A DNA stretch of 64,000 nt from Candidatus Thiodiazotropha endoloripes (lineage in GTDB: Bacteria; Pseudomonadota; Gammaproteobacteria; Chromatiales; Chromatiaceae): contig NZ_LVJW01000006.1 of assembly GCF_001708965.1 (NCBI RefSeq), forward strand, positions 496,001-560,000, written 5' to 3'. Position numbers and translations under genes: made by a program. Of this stretch, positions 15,521-24,211 are shown in pieces (position 1 is the first letter of the stretch; each line of letters begins with the position of its first letter). The notes beneath the pieces were generated by a model. That model was given only the letters and a program-made list of their open reading frames with translations. It had not been told where the DNA came from and searched no databases.

Positions 15521-16753
15521 ATGAACAAACCTTCACTGTTATCACTCCTGATTGCCGCCTCCTTCAGCTCCCAGGCATTTGCCGATTCTGTCGTTGTTTA
15601 TGATGAGAGCTCTCTTCAAGATGCTTTTCAACAGGCTTCATATAATCCGGACATCGATGAGATCATCTTTAAAAGAAATTCCCACATCAGCTTGAGCGCT
15701 CCGGCTATCTATAGCGGTGAGCAATCCATCACCCTGATCGGTAGGGGTTCAACCATCGATGGTTCTGCTGCTGGTAGTTTTGTACTTGATGCCGATCTTA
15801 CTGCCATAACAGAAGACGCTACCCTGATATTCGAGACTGCTGCAGAGGTGAAGATCAAGAACCTGAAGGTAATCAACAGTGCCACCAGAGGCATTGTGGT
15901 AAACGTTCCTGCTGATGCATCAGGTGATGATGTATCAGTAAACCTTGACCGCGTTACTATTTCAAACTCTGCCCTTTTTGGTCTCCACGTCGATGATAAT
16001 GCCGATGCCTTTGATGATGGTACATCCGGTTCCATGTTGGGTATTGAATTAAAGTTGACCCGTTGTACATTTGAGTACAACGGTACCGGCGCAATCGATT
16101 TTGATGGTGTTCGGGTTGATGAGAGAAGTCTTGGTGATATCTATGCTTTTATCTCCAACACCACGATTGACAATAACGGTGGTGACGGTATTGAGCTGGA
16201 CGAGGCTGGTGATGGTAATGTGGAAGTTTACATGAATCGGGTCTCACTCAACGACAATGGTTTCTACAACGAGGAAGACCTGGACGACGGATTTGACATC
16301 GATGAAGCAGACGACGGTGATATACAGGCACACTTGACCAACCTGGTCGTCAACAACAACATGGATGAGGGTTTGGATTTTGATGAGGCTGGCAATGGTG
16401 ACATTGAAGCAAAATTCAAACGTATTACCGCACTCAACAACAATGATGAAGCCATCAAACTTGATGAAGAGGATGCCGGAGACATCGAAGCCAAATTGAC
16501 ACGGGTTAATGTCGAACAGAGTGGTGATGATGGCATTCAGTTCACCGAGCTTGGAGAAGGCAAAATAGAGACCGTCCTTAAATCCGTTCGTGCCCTTGAT
16601 AACAATAAATATGGTATCAAGATTGAGCAGTGGGTTGTGGAAGATGAGGCTGAGCATGCTGAAGAAGCAGGCTCATTGACCTTGAAAAGAGTCGAACTTG
16701 CAGGCAACGGCAATGGAGACGAAGTAAAAACGAATAATATTGAAATGGATTAA
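15521..16753 (+). CDS. Secreted acidic beta-helix repeat protein
   Basis: A 410-residue exported protein. The start MNKPSLLSLLIAASFSSQAFA gives a textbook signal peptide and has GGAA nearby; in-frame codons upstream (15485, 15509) would put charged residues before it. The mature protein is strongly acidic and is built of parallel beta-helix coils. From about residue 200 the coils form a regular repeat of roughly 30-35 residues combining N-N-N/D-x-G-(I/L)-x-(F/L)-DEAGDGD-(I/V)-EAxxxR. The Asp-rich turns could bind calcium. There is no catalytic motif that I recognise. Related architectures are polysaccharide lyases and adhesins, but neither can be claimed. It is monocistronic and ends in a hairpin. 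Confidence 0.85.
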   Translation: MNKPSLLSLLIAASFSSQAFADSVVVYDESSLQDAFQQASYNPDIDEIIFKRNSHISLSAPAIYSGEQSITLIGRGSTIDGSAAGSFVLDADLTAITEDATLIFETAAEVKIKNLKVINSATRGIVVNVPADASGDDVSVNLDRVTISNSALFGLHVDDNADAFDDGTSGSMLGIELKLTRCTFEYNGTGAIDFDGVRVDERSLGDIYAFISNTTIDNNGGDGIELDEAGDGNVEVYMNRVSLNDNGFYNEEDLDDGFDIDEADDGDIQAHLTNLVVNNNMDEGLDFDEAGNGDIEAKFKRITALNNNDEAIKLDEEDAGDIEAKLTRVNVEQSGDDGIQFTELGEGKIETVLKSVRALDNNKYGIKIEQWVVEDEAEHAEEAGSLTLKRVELAGNGNGDEVKTNNIEMD

Positions 16754-16764
16754 TAATAAAATGA

Positions 16765-16802
16765 GATGCACAGTATTCACTACCATTTGAATACTGTGCA
16801 TC
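16765..16802 (+). terminator. Hairpin terminator after the beta-helix gene
   Basis: A perfect 14-bp stem (GATGCACAGTATTC / GAATACTGTGCATC) with a 10-base loop, 11 bp after the stop codon. Only a weak T run (GGTTTTC) follows. Confidence 0.7.
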
Positions 16803-17313
16803 GGTTTTCAGTTGCGGCATCTGATGTCAGCCGTTTTGACGAGCTGAGCTTTGTTAACTCAACCGATTCGAATTTGCGAACTACAAACCCCTCTCATACA
16901 TTGGTTTGGCCTATAAAGTCATACTTCATACTAATGCCAGCCTGAATTTCAGGTTACACCCGCCACTCGCTTAAATTGCAATACGACTCCTGTGTAGTAG
17001 TAGAACTACCCATAACCATATAGGGTGCCTGGTTAATTAGCCGCCAAAAATACCTAACCTTCACCATTTCAATAACTTAAGTAATATCTCAATCGTATTT
17101 GCAGTAGTAACCTAAGCCTCATCATGCTATTAATATTGATCAGGACAGCGATGTGACTGATACTGAATAGCGCCAGGATGCCTTCCCAATGTACTTGAGT
17201 ATTAGCCTATTACTGTCTGGGTAATTAACAGTAGTATCAATAACAACGTAAATCAATTGTTATATAACCATATATAGCAAGCGGCTTGGCTTCTCAGTTG
17301 TAGTAATATTGAC
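16803..17313. other. AT-rich spacer, no gene seen
   Basis: About 510 bp with scattered stop codons on both strands and no recognised repeat, RNA or operator. It contains the promoter of the PAS-GGDEF gene, which I could not place. Confidence 0.5.
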
Positions 17314-18225
17314 ATGTTTGAAACATTTGATTTTTTGAATTTAGTACTTGATACAATAACCGACCATATCGCTGTTATTGATGATCAGGGAACCATTATT
17401 TATGTCAACAAATCGTGGATCGATTTTGGATTATCAAATGGTATTCCTGAGAATACCGAGTGGGTAGGTGTCAACTACTTTGACGCCTGCGCGCCCCGGG
17501 ATGGTGCTGAGGAATTGAGCGTAAAGAGTGACATTGAAGATGTGATCAATGGGAAAACCCGATCTTTTTACCATGAATACCCATGCCACTCCCCCACTGA
17601 AAAGCGTTGGTTTCAGATGCGGGTCAACGCGCTTGAATTTGACAAATCACGCATTGTAATTATTGATCATAGCAACATAACAGAACGCAAAATTGCAGAG
17701 GAGCAGGCCTTATATCTCTCAAGAATTGACAGCTTGACCGGCCTTTCAAACCGTCGCCATTTCGATGACTTCCTGACAGATGAGTGGAAACGCTGTATTC
17801 GTTCACAAATGCCTATCACAATGGCTATGATCGATATCGACTTCTTCAAACATCTCAATGATTCATCAGGACATCATGCCGGAGATGAATGCCTGGAAAC
17901 CATAAGCGACATTATGAAAGAGTTCGCCAAGAGGCCCAGTGATGTCTGCGCTCGTTATGGCGGGGATGAATTTGTGATTGTTTATGGTAACTCAGCCATG
18001 GATGAATCCTTGGTGTTAATGCTGAAGTTGATGGACACAATCCGCAAAAAAGAGATTCCCAATCCCGATTCACCCATCAGCAGCAATATTACAGTATCCA
18101 TCGGTCTGGCCACTGCCTATCCCGACATTGACTCCACTGAAGAAGATATCATCAAAGCGGCGGACACACTACTCTATAAAGCCAAAGATGGCGGTCGTGA
18201 CCATATTGAGTTTGCCACGATCTGA
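17314..18225 (+). CDS. PAS-GGDEF diguanylate cyclase
   Basis: A 303-residue cytoplasmic protein predicted to make cyclic di-GMP. Residues about 1-125 form a PAS domain (DHIAVIDDQGTIIYVNKSW) ending in the PAC-like ITERKIAEEQ linker. Residues about 135-303 are a GGDEF domain with DSLTGLSNRRHF, the metal-binding DIDFFKHLND and an intact active site, YGGDEF (Gly216-Phe220). An RxxD inhibitory site (Arg207-Asp210) precedes the active site by exactly five residues, so product inhibition is expected. No membrane span. It is transcribed alone. The PAS ligand is unknown. Confidence 0.92.
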   Translation: MFETFDFLNLVLDTITDHIAVIDDQGTIIYVNKSWIDFGLSNGIPENTEWVGVNYFDACAPRDGAEELSVKSDIEDVINGKTRSFYHEYPCHSPTEKRWFQMRVNALEFDKSRIVIIDHSNITERKIAEEQALYLSRIDSLTGLSNRRHFDDFLTDEWKRCIRSQMPITMAMIDIDFFKHLNDSSGHHAGDECLETISDIMKEFAKRPSDVCARYGGDEFVIVYGNSAMDESLVLMLKLMDTIRKKEIPNPDSPISSNITVSIGLATAYPDIDSTEEDIIKAADTLLYKAKDGGRDHIEFATI

Positions 18226-18290
18226 GCTATAGCAAGGATCTCTTTGTTGGGCAGACAAGCTAATAATAGAGCTTTAGGTTTTCACTCAAC

Positions 18291-19466
18291 TCAATCTGTC
18301 TGACCAGGAAACTCTTTGATATAGAGATCCTGTTTTGAGTAGGGTATCTCAACACCCTCCTGCAGAAACAATTTGTATATCGTACTGTTCAGCATGTCGA
18401 CGACTCTGCCTCTCAACTCAGGGTTATCAACCCAACACAAAAGCTCAAAGTCCAAGGAAGAGGCTCCAAAGGTGCGAAATCTCACCCTCGGTTCCGGATC
18501 ATGACAAACCGCCTCATTCTCTTCTGCGATGGTGAGCAGAATACTCTTTACCTTATCAATATCGACACCGTAGGCAACACCAACTGCCACCCTTATTCTG
18601 TACTTGGGATAGGGTCCACCAGACTCATTCACCACTTTCGAGTTACCCATTATTGCATTGGGTATGGTTACTTCAACATCATCCCTGGTTAATAACCGGG
18701 TACTTCGGATACCAATACTCGTCACCTTCCCTCTTAATCCCGTCCCGTCATCCAAAACAATATAATCACCTATTTTATAGGGTGTATCCGCCATGATAAA
18801 AACCCCGGAAAAGAGATTCGCCAAGGTATCCTTAGCGGCGAAACCAACTGCGATACCGATGATACCAGCGGATGCCAACCAGGCTGTCATATCGATATGC
18901 CAGGCCTGAAAGATGAAATAGACCGCAAAGATAAAAAATGTAATTGCGAACAGATTGGTGAAGAGTGGAAGTGTTTGCGGACGTATCACAGCATGATCAC
19001 TTGCCCGACTACTGGCGACCTGCAGCAGTAGCTTGGATAGCCGTATCGCAAACAGCATCCAGAGGAAAACCAGCACCGAAGTAACGATTGACAATAAGAT
19101 ATTGTTGAGCTGATCTCCCAGTGATGAAACCGTAGAAGCCACCAGTAAGCCGATAAGCGTTACTGTCCAGAACAGTGGCGCTTTCAGCATCATAATGATT
19201 TTATCGTCAACATGACTGGCAGTTCTTGCTGCCAACCGGCGTATGATCGGCAAAAAAACCCAGGTTAGGAGTTTTGCAATGAGGATAAAAAAAACAAAGA
19301 TCAGGATACCCTTTACCCAGGGGTAACCTCCAAAGATCTCCATTACCGGATCTAGAACCTCCGGTGCATCGATAATTTCAACCAACCCCTCGACACTGTC
19401 GTTAATTGGTGAATCCGCGATTTCCATCCCTTCCGCTTCAGAGGCTTCTTGGTCTTTTTCTGGCAT
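18291..19466 (-). CDS. MscS-family mechanosensitive channel
   Basis: A 391-residue inner membrane channel. An acidic N-terminal region (residues 1-45) precedes four or five hydrophobic segments. The pore helix region (WLASAGIIGIAVGFAAKDTLANLFSGVFIM) is followed by the beta domain (YKIGDYIVLDDGTGLRGKVTSIGIRSTRLLTRDDVEVTIPN), the hallmark of MscS, and a C-terminal alpha/beta domain. It probably relieves hypo-osmotic pressure or works as a ligand-gated variant. The ATG at 19466 has AAGGTGATGAA upstream. Its end converges with the PAS-GGDEF gene. Confidence 0.92.
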   Translation of the reverse strand: MPEKDQEASEAEGMEIADSPINDSVEGLVEIIDAPEVLDPVMEIFGGYPWVKGILIFVFFILIAKLLTWVFLPIIRRLAARTASHVDDKIIMMLKAPLFWTVTLIGLLVASTVSSLGDQLNNILLSIVTSVLVFLWMLFAIRLSKLLLQVASSRASDHAVIRPQTLPLFTNLFAITFFIFAVYFIFQAWHIDMTAWLASAGIIGIAVGFAAKDTLANLFSGVFIMADTPYKIGDYIVLDDGTGLRGKVTSIGIRSTRLLTRDDVEVTIPNAIMGNSKVVNESGGPYPKYRIRVAVGVAYGVDIDKVKSILLTIAEENEAVCHDPEPRVRFRTFGASSLDFELLCWVDNPELRGRVVDMLNSTIYKLFLQEGVEIPYSKQDLYIKEFPGQTD

Positions 19467-19663
19467 TTCATCACCTTATCAGCCATTGCAATTAAGGTGA
19501 AGTTATATACAGGTTTAAACGCTTTTTCAATAAACCAAGCAACAGACATAGTTCGATAAATAAAGATACTTCAACCAATACTCCGACAATCTTGAAGTAT
19601 TTCTCCTGCCTGATGAGTGTAAAAAAGGTATTCAGTTCGTTCCAGAATGGCGGTCGCTACATA

Positions 19664-20602
19664 TCAAGACAACCCATACGGGCGATTGATTGCCATTGAC
19701 ATTTGACTTTCGATTGCCGTCAACAGCTCATACCTTTTTCTGTACATTGAGCGTTTCCGGGAAACGATCAGATGAGACGGCTTTTTCACTGGGTACACAG
19801 AGAGCTTATAAAAGCCGTCTTGACAACAACGCCCACCCCGCTCCTCCCATACCTGATCATAATCAAGACGCTTCAGTTCCGATTTGTTTTTAAAAAGATA
19901 AAAATAGTGATTATGCTGATGCTCTGCTTCCTGCACGGCAAATATCCAATCAATGCCAAACTGCTTACAAAATATTTGAAACAGTTCGACCATCAGGTCG
20001 CGAGGCCTTATACCATAAAGTTTTTTTGTTATATCCCTGTAGATCTCTGTCACATGTTTCATCCTTCTTCCCTGGATCGCGCCAATAAAAGCGTGTAACC
20101 GATTCGATTGGGATTTTACTATGGAGAAAGCGATTGAAAACAACCTCTCCTCATAAATGTAAATATTCAAAACCAGCATACCCTCTCTCAGGAAGATACC
20201 TTCTTTATCGAGCACAAGTCGCATACCCGGATAGTAGTTATCCAGATCAACCACCTCTTTTCGCTCATATCTATCCAGATTCAGGTAACCGAGTTCCCCA
20301 CCAATCAAGGAAAAGTGCGTGTGCAAGGATTCCAAACGCTTGACCATCCCCCAACTGGCACACTGATATGGCCAAAACACACTGGGTACGGCTTCCGGAT
20401 GATTTTTAAGCAGAAACTTTAATTGATCGTAGTTGTTTTTTGATAAGAACAGGAGTTCCTTAAGGTTAAGAACAACCATCAGGAAATAGGCGATACGGGA
20501 TTTGAAGTAGCCATATTTAAGCGGACTCAACTGCGATTTGCGATTCGCAGAGTCTATTGTCATAGCATTCGACAACGTGTACAGAAACACAATCTTATCC
20601 AT
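19664..20602 (-). CDS. VirK/YbjX (DUF535) family protein
   Basis: A 312-residue protein resembling the DUF535/VirK family. Conserved-looking features are the central GMVLVLNIYIYEERLFSIAFS stretch and IGAIQGRRMKHVTEIYRDITKKLYGIRPRDLMVELFQIFC, followed by the H-x-HYFYLF strand and a C-terminal region ending RKRSMYRKRYELL. Members are linked to virulence or membrane functions in enterobacteria, but the biochemical activity is unknown. The ATG at 20602 follows AGGGATGATTCTT and is preferred over the ATG at 20611 and the TTG at 20626. It is probably monocistronic. Confidence 0.75.
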   Translation of the reverse strand: MDKIVFLYTLSNAMTIDSANRKSQLSPLKYGYFKSRIAYFLMVVLNLKELLFLSKNNYDQLKFLLKNHPEAVPSVFWPYQCASWGMVKRLESLHTHFSLIGGELGYLNLDRYERKEVVDLDNYYPGMRLVLDKEGIFLREGMLVLNIYIYEERLFSIAFSIVKSQSNRLHAFIGAIQGRRMKHVTEIYRDITKKLYGIRPRDLMVELFQIFCKQFGIDWIFAVQEAEHQHNHYFYLFKNKSELKRLDYDQVWEERGGRCCQDGFYKLSVYPVKKPSHLIVSRKRSMYRKRYELLTAIESQMSMAINRPYGLS

Positions 20603-20715
20603 AAGAATCATCCCTATTAGCTTCAATTGAATTTGAGGCTATTAGCCGAACAGGAAGCGTGTGGTTAATGCAAACAATTCCTGTCTAACACGACCATTCT
20701 GATCACATACTGACT

Positions 20716-20746
20716 AGGGCCTGTTAATACTCATCCAATAGGCACT
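20716..20746. repeat. Copy of the 31-bp REP-like palindromic repeat
   Basis: AGGGCCTGTTAATACTCATC at the left end and a slightly changed right arm (AGGCACT). Located in the spacer between the DUF535 and outer membrane protein genes. Nearby, 20799-20855 can form an imperfect CGGCCCG...CGGGCCG stem. Confidence 0.7.
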
Positions 20747-20910
20747 AACAGATCGATACAATCAAATGTGATTTCGATGCTGTAAATCTGTAAGAGAGCG
20801 GCCCGGTCACCGAATGGATCTGTAGACTCACACTGCGTGGTGATAAGACGGGCCGATGCTGTTATTAGCAGCCCAAGTAGCTCAAAACCTGAAGATCAAC
20901 TACAACTGAG

Positions 20911-21474
20911 CTAAAAACGGTATCCCAGCTTTCCGAAGAGACGGGCATTTTTCAGGTCATCATTGATATCATCCAGCTCTTGAGTCCATTGATACCTTGC
21001 TTCTGCACCCAAGAAGAGTTGTTCGCTCATTTTGTAGTGAAGACTCACCCCACCCTGCAGAGCAAAGGCACCCTCATTAACATTACGACCATCAGCATCG
21101 ATGTAACCAATTCCCGGCCCAAATCCGATCGAAAATCGATTATCCACACGATAGAGATAGTGCGGATTCATCTCGAAACTCGTAATCTCGAGCCCGCTGT
21201 CATCATAGTGTGAGTAGCTGAATTGCTGGCGAATTGTGGCGTTGGGTGGTTCAACAAGAAGACAATCGAAGGATATCTCCAAGCCAAAAACAAGATCCGT
21301 ATCCAATCCATGGGTCTGCGGATCCATAATGCCACCAGTGACTGACAGGGTTAGGTCCGGATTAAACCCATCGCTCTTAACCGGGAGAAACCCCCACTCT
21401 TGTCCGGCACTGAGTGTCGGAGCAGTCGAGATCAATCCAGCGCTTAAAATCAGTCCTATAACGGATTTCTTCAT
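20911..21474 (-). CDS. Small outer membrane beta-barrel protein
   Basis: A 187-residue protein: signal peptide (KKSVIGLILSAGLISTAPTLSA), then alternating amphipathic strands typical of an 8-stranded barrel, ending in the outer-membrane signature ARLFGKLGYRF with a terminal Phe. The loops are acidic and Asn-rich. It resembles OmpW/OmpA-like porin-family proteins, but the substrate is unknown. The ATG at 21474 has AGGAAGAAATT in front; the longer frame from 21507 starts with TTG and would put charged residues ahead of the signal. Confidence 0.82.
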   Translation of the reverse strand: MKKSVIGLILSAGLISTAPTLSAGQEWGFLPVKSDGFNPDLTLSVTGGIMDPQTHGLDTDLVFGLEISFDCLLVEPPNATIRQQFSYSHYDDSGLEITSFEMNPHYLYRVDNRFSIGFGPGIGYIDADGRNVNEGAFALQGGVSLHYKMSEQLFLGAEARYQWTQELDDINDDLKNARLFGKLGYRF

Positions 21475-21565
21475 AATTTCTTCCTGAAATTTGTTCTTTA
21501 AAGTCAAGTGCGCTGAATGATATCGAACTAAGCTCCGGTAGTTTGTGATTTATTGTCAATTTTTA

Positions 21566-21661
21566 AGGGCCTGTCAGCACGAATCCAAGACAACCTGTTG
21601 TGCCTTGCTGAGCATAAAAACAACCCCGGCAGGACGTATTGGATTCGTGATAACAAGCCCT
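21566..21661. repeat. Inverted pair of REP-like repeats (BIME-like unit)
   Basis: A forward copy at about 21566-21592 (AGGGCCTGTCAGCACGAATC) and an inverted copy at about 21637-21661 (ending AACAAGCCCT) enclose about 45 bp. The arms can pair into a long hairpin. It lies in the spacer between the outer membrane protein and DUF302 genes. Confidence 0.7.
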
Positions 21662-21689
21662 AGCAAGTTGTACAACAACTCAAAGCCGA

Positions 21690-22079
21690 TTACCGCTCGA
21701 TCGCATCACGTACCCGCTCCAGTCTCTGGCGGACATCCATAGCCATATCGCCGACCTCAGGTTTCTCGACCAGTTTCAGCACAGCGACCGGATCCATGAA
21801 TGCCACTGTTACAGAGCCATCCTCCTCCTGCCGGACGACCACATTGCATGGCAATAGCAATCCAATATCCGGTTCGGCATCTATCGCCTGATTGGCCAGG
21901 GGGGGATTACAGGCACCCAGAATCTTGTAGGGTCTTTTTTCGATTCCGAGTTTCTCTTTCAGTGTTGCCTTGACATCGATTTCAGTCAGCACCCCGAAAC
22001 CTTCAACTTTCAGTGCTGCAACTACACGCTGCTCAATATCATCGATATTCCCATCAAGGCGAGACTTAAAGCTGTACAT
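21690..22079 (-). CDS. DUF302 domain protein
   Basis: A 129-residue protein belonging to DUF302. It has the family opening (DIEQRVVAALKVEGFGVLTEIDVKATLKEKLGIE), the cysteine segment YKILGACNPPLANQAI and the LLPCNVVV strand, giving two conserved cysteines. No signal peptide. DUF302 proteins are frequent in sulfur and metal oxidisers, but the function is unknown. GAGGAG lies upstream of the ATG at the correct distance. Confidence 0.88.
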   Translation of the reverse strand: MYSFKSRLDGNIDDIEQRVVAALKVEGFGVLTEIDVKATLKEKLGIEKRPYKILGACNPPLANQAIDAEPDIGLLLPCNVVVRQEEDGSVTVAFMDPVAVLKLVEKPEVGDMAMDVRQRLERVRDAIER

Positions 22080-22082
22080 TGG

Positions 22083-22501
22083 ATGATCTCCTCGTTGTTC
22101 TTATTACCTGGCGTCAAACCATATCGTTTCCAGACACACCAAGGCCACTCTTTGCATATCAAGCATTGGGGTAAGCCCCTCCAACCTGATCAAACAGTAT
22201 TCTATTTTGACATATCCATGCGGAAATTGAGTATCCCGAATAGGGGGGGGCAGAAAGAATCCCGGGTGTGGATTCCCGGCAGCTTGACAGTTCAGGTTCT
22301 GCCTAAGCGTGCAGGTCTTTTAAAATCAAACGGTTAGGGATTTCAAGAAAAGCCTGAACCAAACCTGTCAAGGTGCCGGGCCAATCACTCGACGAATTTT
22401 CATCAAATTCAATAAATTCAATGAGCTGCCGCTAAACCGGGAATACACCTGAGTAATATAGGGCTCTTATCCAGGGCCACTAAACCTGAGAGATCAGACC
22501 A
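22083..22501. other. Divergent spacer, no gene seen
   Basis: About 420 bp between divergent genes. It contains an eight-G run near 22243 and no recognised repeat, RNA or regulator box. Confidence 0.45.
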
Positions 22502-22822
22502 ATGAAATCGAAACTGACAGTCGCGCTACCCTGGGTTCTATTCGTCCTGGTCTTCGCCCTGTTGACACTGAGCGATCCAGCAATGGCGAATAAATTTGAG
22601 ACCATTGGCGGCGGCGTTCAAGGCTCAACAAAAATCAAGGTTGAGTATCTGATCACGATCGCTTACGTGGCCAGCGCCATTTTCATGATTGCCGGCATAT
22701 TGGCTATTGCGCTGCACAATCGCAATGCGCAAACCCTGAACTATACAATGTGGAAATCCTCAGCGGCGATGTTCTTCATACTGAGCATTGGCATGGCAGC
22801 TGCCGGTTATTATATGTCCTAG
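22502..22822 (+). CDS. Small membrane protein with signal peptide and two membrane helices
   Basis: A 106-residue protein. A hydrophobic export segment (residues 8-29, ending PAMA) is followed by a short polar stretch with GGGVQGSTKIKVEYL, then two strong membrane helices (about residues 48-68 and 85-105) separated by HNRNAQTLNYTMWKS. The layout resembles TrbC/VirB2-type pilin precursors, but no conjugation genes are near, so that is only a shape similarity. Function unknown. Its stop codon coincides with the first bases of the repeat element that follows. Confidence 0.7.
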   Translation: MKSKLTVALPWVLFVLVFALLTLSDPAMANKFETIGGGVQGSTKIKVEYLITIAYVASAIFMIAGILAIALHNRNAQTLNYTMWKSSAAMFFILSIGMAAAGYYMS

Positions 22823-22958
22823 GGCCTGCACCTGATAAAGCGCCACTCGGCGTTGCTCGTCACTCATTTGGAACAACCAAACTACGCGCCTCGCGCCTTG
22901 ATTGGCGCTTTGTCAGGCACAACAGGGGCTATTGGATTAGCATTAACAGGTCTTAGGC
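22821..22958. mobile_element. Composite MITE-like repeat element
   Basis: The element begins AGGGCCTGCACCTGATAAAG and ends with an inverted member of the REP-like family (22927-22958). Near-perfect inverted ends (CCTGATAAAGCGCC at 22831-22844, against GGCGCTTTGTCAGG at 22904-22917) enclose about 60 bp of non-coding sequence with further CG-rich short palindromes (GCGCC/GGCGC). No open frame. This fits a non-autonomous miniature element or BIME; no transposase is in the window. Confidence 0.55.
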
Positions 22959-22970
22959 CAATAACACCGA

Positions 22971-23639
22971 TCAGATTGAACCATTCGCCGGGGGTACGAC
23001 ATAGAAAAAAACAGAGAAAAAGTGCAGCACGCTACCGGCCAGTACAAACAGATGCCATACTGCATGATGGTAGGCCAAGCGCCGCCAGATATAGAAAATC
23101 ACCCCAAGGGAGTAACATAGGCCACCAGCCAGCAAGAGTACGATCCCACCAACTTCAACGGCGTCGATCAACGGCTTGATCGCAATCACCACCAACCAGC
23201 CAAGCCCCAGATAGAGTGACAGAGAGAGCCATTTCAGGCGCACATCCCTCAACAGCTCCAGCAGTATACCGACGATGGCAAAACCCCAGACCAGACCAAA
23301 CAGGGTCCAGCCCCAGCTGCCGCGCAAATTGACCAGCGTGAAAGGTGTATAGGTACCGGCGATCAGTAAAAAGATCGCGGCATGATCGAATCGCTGCAGC
23401 AGTTTTTTCGCTCTCGGCATGGGGATGCCGTGGTAGAGCGTGGAGGCGGTATAGAGCAATATCAGGGTTGCGCCGTAAATACTGCAACTGGTGATATGCC
23501 AGACATCACCATACAGCGCCGCATAGGTTACCAGCAACGCCAATCCGGCAACACTCAGCAGAACACCGATTCCGTGGGTGACCGCATGAGCAATCTCTTC
23601 GCCCAATGTGTACTGGCTTCCTGTAATCTCGGACTGCAT
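22971..23639 (-). CDS. Hemolysin III family (PAQR-like) membrane protein
   Basis: A 222-residue protein with seven predicted membrane helices. The family signatures are all present: EEIAHAVTHGIG at the start, STLYH in helix 2, DHAAIFLLIAGTYTPF, and HAVWHLFVLAGSVLHF near the end. The conserved His/Asp residues could form a metal site as in PAQR receptors. The bacterial family has been called hemolysin III but is more plausibly involved in membrane fluidity or lipid homeostasis. It is transcribed alone. Confidence 0.92.
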   Translation of the reverse strand: MQSEITGSQYTLGEEIAHAVTHGIGVLLSVAGLALLVTYAALYGDVWHITSCSIYGATLILLYTASTLYHGIPMPRAKKLLQRFDHAAIFLLIAGTYTPFTLVNLRGSWGWTLFGLVWGFAIVGILLELLRDVRLKWLSLSLYLGLGWLVVIAIKPLIDAVEVGGIVLLLAGGLCYSLGVIFYIWRRLAYHHAVWHLFVLAGSVLHFFSVFFYVVPPANGSI

Positions 23640-23695
23640 AGCAGGCCTCCTTTCGAGCTGTTGCCAGCGAGAATATCACAGATGCCATTTGTCCA

Positions 23696-24205
23696 CTATT
23701 CAGCAAAATCGAGTCGTTCCTGGATCTTCTCCAGCCCTTTTGCCGCACACTGCTCATCCCTTTCGCCACCCGGAGCACCACTGACACCGATCGCTCCTAA
23801 CTGGTAACCACCTGATTCAATTGGCAGTCCACCCTGTAACACCAATACACCCGTGACATGATTCATCTCCTGTTGGATATCCCGGCGGTTGTCACGAAAC
23901 TCCCCGGAGGCTATCCCGGAGAGTATCACCGCATTGGCTTTGTCCCTGGCGATCTGAAGGGTGAATCGACTGGCATGCACATCCCTGAAAACGGCGGTTT
24001 CGGCTCCATCCCGATCCACCACCACGGCGGTGACCTGATAACCCTCTGCACGACAGGCGTCCACCGTATGCTTGACCAGCTGCCAGGCCAGGTCAGGATG
24101 AAGTCTTTTAACCGTAACCACATCCCCTGCCGCGACCAGGCCGGCAAACGGCATCAGACTGCAGATAACTGCAAGCACAAAAGCTCTGAACATCATCGAC
24201 AGCAT
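23696..24205 (-). CDS. Exported HbpS/GlcG-family heme-binding-like protein
   Basis: A 169-residue protein with a signal peptide (FRAFVLAVICSLMPFAGLVAA). The mature part has the GlcG/HbpS fold pattern: ACRAEGYQVTAVVVDRDGAETAVFRDVHAS, then DKANAVILSGIASGEF, and the C-terminal VLVLQGGLPIESGGYQLGAIGVSGAPGGERDEQCAAKGLEKI. HbpS binds heme in other bacteria; here the heme ligand is not identifiable from sequence alone. It starts six bases after the PilZ gene stop, so the two are cotranscribed. The N-terminal Met choice (first, fourth or fifth codon) is uncertain. Confidence 0.85.
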   Translation of the reverse strand: MLSMMFRAFVLAVICSLMPFAGLVAAGDVVTVKRLHPDLAWQLVKHTVDACRAEGYQVTAVVVDRDGAETAVFRDVHASRFTLQIARDKANAVILSGIASGEFRDNRRDIQQEMNHVTGVLVLQGGLPIESGGYQLGAIGVSGAPGGERDEQCAAKGLEKIQERLDFAE

Positions 24206-24211
24206 ACCCCT

